DNA of 64,000 nt from Acidobacteriota bacterium (GTDB taxonomy: Bacteria > Acidobacteriota > Terriglobia > Terriglobales > Acidobacteriaceae), in the NCBI GenBank assembly GCA_021779935.1, contig JAJXZT010000048.1:140984-204983 (forward strand), given 5' to 3'. The notes below the pieces were generated by a model. That model did no database searches. It was not told the origin of the DNA and saw only the letters and a list, made by a program, of their open reading frames with translations. Below, in pieces: positions 60,858 to 64,000 of the stretch; the first letter of the stretch is position 1, and each line of letters starts with the position of its first letter. The translations under genes and the position numbers were made by a program.

Positions 60858-60916
60858 AGCTGCGGAGCTGCTGAGCTGCTGAGCTACTAAGCTGCTGAGC
60901 TACTAAGCTGCTGAGC
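60858..60916 (+). repeat. GCTGCTGA-word repeat, copy 3 (longest)
   Basis: AGCTGC/GGAGCTGC/TGAGCTGC/TGAGCTAC/TAAGCTGC/TGAGCTAC/TAAGCTGC/TGAG, an 8-base period over about 59 bases with C/A variation. It is followed by hairpin repeat copy 6. Confidence 0.85.
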
Positions 60917-60939
60917 AAAGACAAAAGCAAGAGCAACAA

Positions 60940-60980
60940 CCCCACCCTGTCGCAGACTGCGCGCGACAAGGGAAGGGCAC
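60940..60980 (+). repeat. hairpin repeat, copy 6
   Basis: CCCCACCCTGTCGC, loop AGACTGC, GCGCGACAAGGGAAGGGCAC, then AAACTGCGCGATTCCCA as after copy 5. Confidence 0.85.
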
Positions 60981-61060
60981 AAACTGCGCGATTCCCAAGA
61001 GAGGCGAAGTTCGTTAATATCTTCGTTAATACCAAGGTACTTTCCTGATCTAAAGAAATC

Positions 61061-62452
61061 ATGACCAACTACGACTACGACCTGATAGTGATCGGCAGCG
61101 GTCCAGCGGGGCAGAAGGGCGCGATCTGCGCCTCGAAGCTGCGAAAGAAAGTGGCGATCGTGGAAAAGAAGTGGTCCACGATTGGGGGCGTATGCGTGCA
61201 TACGGGGACGATCCCAAGCAAAACGCTGAGGGAGGCGGTGCTCTACCTGAGCGGCGTGGGACAGAGGACTTTCTACGGCAAGAACTACGCGCTGAAGGAA
61301 AAGATCCAGATGGCGGACCTGACGTTCCGGATCGACTCAGTGGTGAAGCGCGAGACGGAAGTGATCCAGGCACAACTGCGGCGCAATTGCGTGGAGACGA
61401 TCCAGGGACAGGCGCGGTTTGTGGACGAACACACGCTGGAGATCGAGAACGAAGGCATTGAGAGCAGAGTGACAGCGGAGAACTTCCTGATCGCGGTGGG
61501 AACGAGACCGGCGGGAAGCGAGAGGATTCCGCTGGACGGGAAAAGGATTTTTAACTCCGACCAACTGCTGAACATCGAGGAGATTCCGAGAGAGCTGATC
61601 ATTGTGGGAGCAGGAGTGATCGGGCTGGAATACGCGTCGATGCTGGCGACGCTGGGAGTGAAGATTACGCTGCTGGATGCGCGTCCGGCGCTGCTGGAGT
61701 TTGTGGACCGGGAGATCATGGAGAACCTGATGTTCCAGCTTAGGCAGGAAGGCATGGTTTTCCGGCTGGATGAAAAGGTGGTGGAGTGCGGCTTCGACGA
61801 GCAGAGAGGAAGAGTGGCGGCGAAGCTGGAAAGCGGCAAGACGATACACGGGGATACGCTGCTCTACACAGTGGGACGGCAGGGAAATACGGATACGCTG
61901 AATTTGCAGGCGGTGGGACTGGCGGCGGCGGAACGCGGCAAGCTGGAAGTCAATGACAAGTTCCAGACGAAGACTCCGAATATTTATGCGGCGGGAGACG
62001 TGATTGGATTTCCGGCGCTGGCGAGCACGTCGATGGAACAGGGACGGATTGCAGGGTGCAACATGTTTGGCGTAGCGGCAACGATGCGTCCGCAGACGTT
62101 TCCATACGGGATCTATACGATTCCGGAGATTTCAATGGTGGGAAAGAACGAAGAAGAACTCACACACGAGAAGGTTCCCTATGAGACGGGGATTGCACGG
62201 TACGGAGAGCTGGCAAAGGGTCAGATGCTGGGTGACGAACAGGGAATGCTGAAGCTGCTCTTCCATAACGAAACACTGAAACTGCTGGGAGTGCACGTGA
62301 TTGGCGACAGGGCAGCGGAGATTGTACACATCGGACAAGCCGTGCTGAGCTACGGTGGGACGGTGGAGTATTTCCGCGATACGGTGTTTAACTATCCGAC
62401 GCTGGCCGAGGCGTATAAGGTGGCGGCGCTGGATGGGTTGAATAAGCTGTAG
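61061..62452 (+). CDS. sthA: soluble pyridine nucleotide transhydrogenase
   Basis: A 463-residue flavoprotein of the disulfide reductase superfamily, transferring hydride between NADPH and NAD+. FAD site DLIVIGSGPAGQKGAICASK (about 7-26). The active-site segment is GGVCVHTGTIPSKTLRE, where the second redox Cys is Thr, exactly as in SthA and unlike lipoamide dehydrogenase or glutathione reductase. NAD site IIVGAGVIGLEYASM (about 185-199), second FAD contact NIYAAGDVIGFPALAST, and a dimer domain with GVHVIGDRAAEIVHIGQ. It is monocistronic. Confidence 0.93.
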   Translation: MTNYDYDLIVIGSGPAGQKGAICASKLRKKVAIVEKKWSTIGGVCVHTGTIPSKTLREAVLYLSGVGQRTFYGKNYALKEKIQMADLTFRIDSVVKRETEVIQAQLRRNCVETIQGQARFVDEHTLEIENEGIESRVTAENFLIAVGTRPAGSERIPLDGKRIFNSDQLLNIEEIPRELIIVGAGVIGLEYASMLATLGVKITLLDARPALLEFVDREIMENLMFQLRQEGMVFRLDEKVVECGFDEQRGRVAAKLESGKTIHGDTLLYTVGRQGNTDTLNLQAVGLAAAERGKLEVNDKFQTKTPNIYAAGDVIGFPALASTSMEQGRIAGCNMFGVAATMRPQTFPYGIYTIPEISMVGKNEEELTHEKVPYETGIARYGELAKGQMLGDEQGMLKLLFHNETLKLLGVHVIGDRAAEIVHIGQAVLSYGGTVEYFRDTVFNYPTLAEAYKVAALDGLNKL

Positions 62453-62500
62453 GAAGAGAGTCTCGAGTCACAAGTCTCGAGTCACGAGCAAGAGCAAAAG

Positions 62501-62540
62501 CCCCACCCTGTCGCTGCGCGACAAGGGTAGGGCACAAGAA
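62501..62540 (+). repeat. hairpin repeat, copy 7
   Basis: CCCCACCCTGTCGC, loop T, GCGCGACAAGGGTAGGGCAC, AAGAA. GAGTCACGAG words precede it (62464-62488) and CAGTTTCGAGAAAGAAC follows. It fills most of the sthA to hydrolase gap (62453-62608). Confidence 0.88.
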
Positions 62541-62608
62541 AAGACAGTTTCGAGAAAGAACAAAAGCAAAAGATCACCAGAAGTACTGATTCCCAACCAA
62601 ACAAAAAA

Positions 62609-63694
62609 TCAATTTGTGGCGGACTCGTGGAGGAGTTCGCCGAGGTATTTGCCCCAGATGGCGGGGAGAGTGTGCGTGCCGTGGCCGCGAGTTTCATCGG
62701 TGATGGGGAGGAGGATGAAGCGGCCGTGCTTCACCTTCGCGATCTCGCGCTGTGCGATGCCGAGCTCAGGCGGATTGATGTAGTCGTCGGCGGAGTTGAT
62801 GAAGTAGACGCGGGCCTCGATGTCGCCGAGTTTGGCGGAGGGATCATAGTCGCGCGAGGCGTCGAACTGGTAAAGGAAGTCGTTGGCGTCGTAATGCTTC
62901 ATGCCGTTGGCGAGGAAGTTTTCGAGGAAGGCATCTGCCTTCTGAGCGGTGGGGAAATTTTTCTGCATCTGAAGCGGACTGCTGCCCATGATGAGCAACA
63001 TTTCAAGGGCGCCGCGAAGTCCGGCGGGCTGCTGCTTGTACTCACCGTGATCCCAGGCGGGATCGGTGGTGATGGATTCCATAGCCATGCGACGCATCAT
63101 GCGATTGCGTCCGGCGATCTGCACGGGAAGGCAGGCGAGGGGAAGGGCGTCGTCAACGAAGTCGGGATAGTCCTCGACCCACATCCAGGAATGCATGCAG
63201 CCCATGGAGGTTCCCATGACGAGCTTGAGGTGGTTGACCTTGAGCGCCTGGGTGAGAAGGACGTGCTGGAGGTCGACCATGTCGGCGTAGTCATAGTGCG
63301 GGAACTTCATGTGGAGACCGTCGCTGGGCTTGCTGGATTTTCCATGGCCGACGTTGTCGGGAAGGATGATGAAGTACTTGCCGGCGTCGAGAAGCTGGCC
63401 GGGGCCGAAGAGAACTCCGGCAAACTGGGGACGGACGAATTGAAGTCCGGAGCCGCCGGTGCCGTGGAGAATGAGGACGGCATTGGTGGTGCGACCGGAC
63501 GCGTCGTATTGCGGAGTGCCGTACGTGTAGTAGTGAAGGTTGAGCGTAGGCAGAGTTTCGCCGTCCTGGAAACGGTAGTTGTGGACGACGTAATTTCCTT
63601 CGCCAGTGGGGTGGGGGAAAGAGGGCTGGTCCTGCGCGAAGACGGCCACGGCGAAGAGCACGATCGGCACAAGAAAATGAGCTTTGCGATTCAT
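62609..63694 (-). CDS. exported MetX-like alpha/beta hydrolase
   Basis: A 361-residue protein. Signal peptide at 1-20 (AHFLVPIVLFAVAVFAQ). The body follows the homoserine O-acetyltransferase fold: LNLHYYTYGTPQYDASG, AVLILHGTGGSG, a P-D-N-V-G-H-G-K-S-S-K-P segment, the nucleophile elbow VMGTSMGCMHSWMWVEDYP (about 155-173), a late Asp (YFINSADDYINPPE) and His (GHGTHT). The signal peptide argues against methionine synthesis, so it is more likely a periplasmic esterase or acyltransferase of unknown substrate. Confidence 0.85.
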   Translation of the reverse strand: MNRKAHFLVPIVLFAVAVFAQDQPSFPHPTGEGNYVVHNYRFQDGETLPTLNLHYYTYGTPQYDASGRTTNAVLILHGTGGSGLQFVRPQFAGVLFGPGQLLDAGKYFIILPDNVGHGKSSKPSDGLHMKFPHYDYADMVDLQHVLLTQALKVNHLKLVMGTSMGCMHSWMWVEDYPDFVDDALPLACLPVQIAGRNRMMRRMAMESITTDPAWDHGEYKQQPAGLRGALEMLLIMGSSPLQMQKNFPTAQKADAFLENFLANGMKHYDANDFLYQFDASRDYDPSAKLGDIEARVYFINSADDYINPPELGIAQREIAKVKHGRFILLPITDETRGHGTHTLPAIWGKYLGELLHESATN

Positions 63695-64000
63695 GGGCAG
63701 ACAGAGTAAGCGGGGAAGAGAAAGAAGGCAACGAGAAAGAAATTTCAGGTTTCAGGTTTCGAGCAAGAGCAAAGGCAAAAGCAAAAGCCCCACCCTGTCG
63801 CTTCGCGACAAGGGTAGGGCACAAGAAAAGACAGTTTTGAGATTCGAGAAAGAACAAAAGCCCCACCCAGGCAAGGAGCCTGTCTGAGTAATGGTTCCGG
63901 TCATACACAATGGGCTTGAGTTGTGCGAAAGAAACTGCGAATCTGAACGCATGGCGAAGGTTTTCCGTCCGTATTTTCCTGAGCAGGATTTTCTTCTTCC
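63695..64000. other. right edge, repeats, no gene seen
   Basis: It contains GGTTTCAGGTTTCGAG words (63746-63761), hairpin repeat copy 8, a following CAGTTTTGAGATTCGAGAAAGAAC segment as after copy 7, and a lone CCCCACCC (63862-63869). Nothing coding is supported to the end of the window. Confidence 0.6.
63788..63827 (+). repeat. hairpin repeat, copy 8
   Basis: CCCCACCCTGTCGC, loop TTC, GCGACAAGGGTAGGGCAC, AAGAA: nearly identical to copy 7, including the flanking AAAAGACAGTTT. Confidence 0.88.

Noticed and set aside
62627..63709. A 360-residue + strand open frame opposite the MetX-like hydrolase
   Set aside because: Antisense shadow; the minus-strand frame has a signal peptide and catalytic motifs.
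50533..63827. The CCCCACCC...GGGCAC repeats as a CRISPR array
   Set aside because: Copies are kilobases apart with irregular spacing, each is itself a hairpin, and there are no cas genes.

Overview
The window looks like a chromosomal stretch of a Gram-negative, GC-rich, free-living bacterium, most probably an acidobacterium (Terriglobia-like). This is an inference from protein character and gene mix, not from a marker gene: there is no rRNA or tRNA here. Outer-membrane genes (an LpxL-type acyltransferase, lpxD, lnt, a TonB-domain lipoprotein) establish the Gram-negative envelope. I found no insertion sequence, prophage or CRISPR array.

Layout. 0.1-20.8 kb is mostly housekeeping: a LuxR-type regulator with a non-phosphorylatable receiver, a SYLF lipid-binding protein, lipid A genes, a RibD-C reductase, a large APC permease with a universal-stress-like tail, lnt, prfB with its programmed +1 frameshift, a MESH1-like alarmone hydrolase, rarA, an RNA 2'-O-methyltransferase, tsaC, a DUF218 protein, a cyclase-family hydrolase, a DUF92 membrane protein and a beta-propeller lipoprotein. 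20.86-45.68 kb is a continuous 25-kb sensory locus. It holds a leftward chemosensory operon (TonB-domain lipoprotein, MCP, CheW, CheR, CheA, CheB, CheY, CheX), then a rightward GAF/PAS histidine kinase, a receiver and a sigma-54 activator, then a pseudo-receiver/H-box protein. It ends with a second, Pil-Chp-like chemosensory operon (CheY, CheW, MCP, CheR, hybrid CheA, CheB, two CheWs, pseudo-receiver-PATAN, receiver-coiled coil). Three well-spaced -24/-12 sigma-54 promoter candidates precede the leftward operon, the H-box gene and the rightward operon, so the activator encoded between them is the obvious candidate regulator of both arrays.

45.7-50.3 kb carries uvrB and an NfnAB-type reductase pair. 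From about 47 kb the + strand becomes visibly G-rich whichever strand is coding. From 50.3 kb to the end nearly every larger intergenic gap is a mosaic of short repeats; the main one is a hairpin with a conserved stem, a variable loop and constant orientation. An accessory pair at 50.9-52.7 kb (a divergent class III nucleotidyl-cyclase-like protein and a protein with two N-terminal membrane helices, separated by an 18-bp-arm palindrome) lacks that G skew in its cyclase-like gene and resembles cyclase/effector defence layouts. This is speculative. The rest is a secreted esterase, a fluoride riboswitch with fluC and DUF190, a receiver protein, recR-ybaB-dnaX, a STAS anti-sigma antagonist, a SET-domain protein, sthA and a MetX-like hydrolase.

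Start codons were chosen by ribosome-binding sites and family N-termini. Promoter, operator and repeat calls were made by eye.
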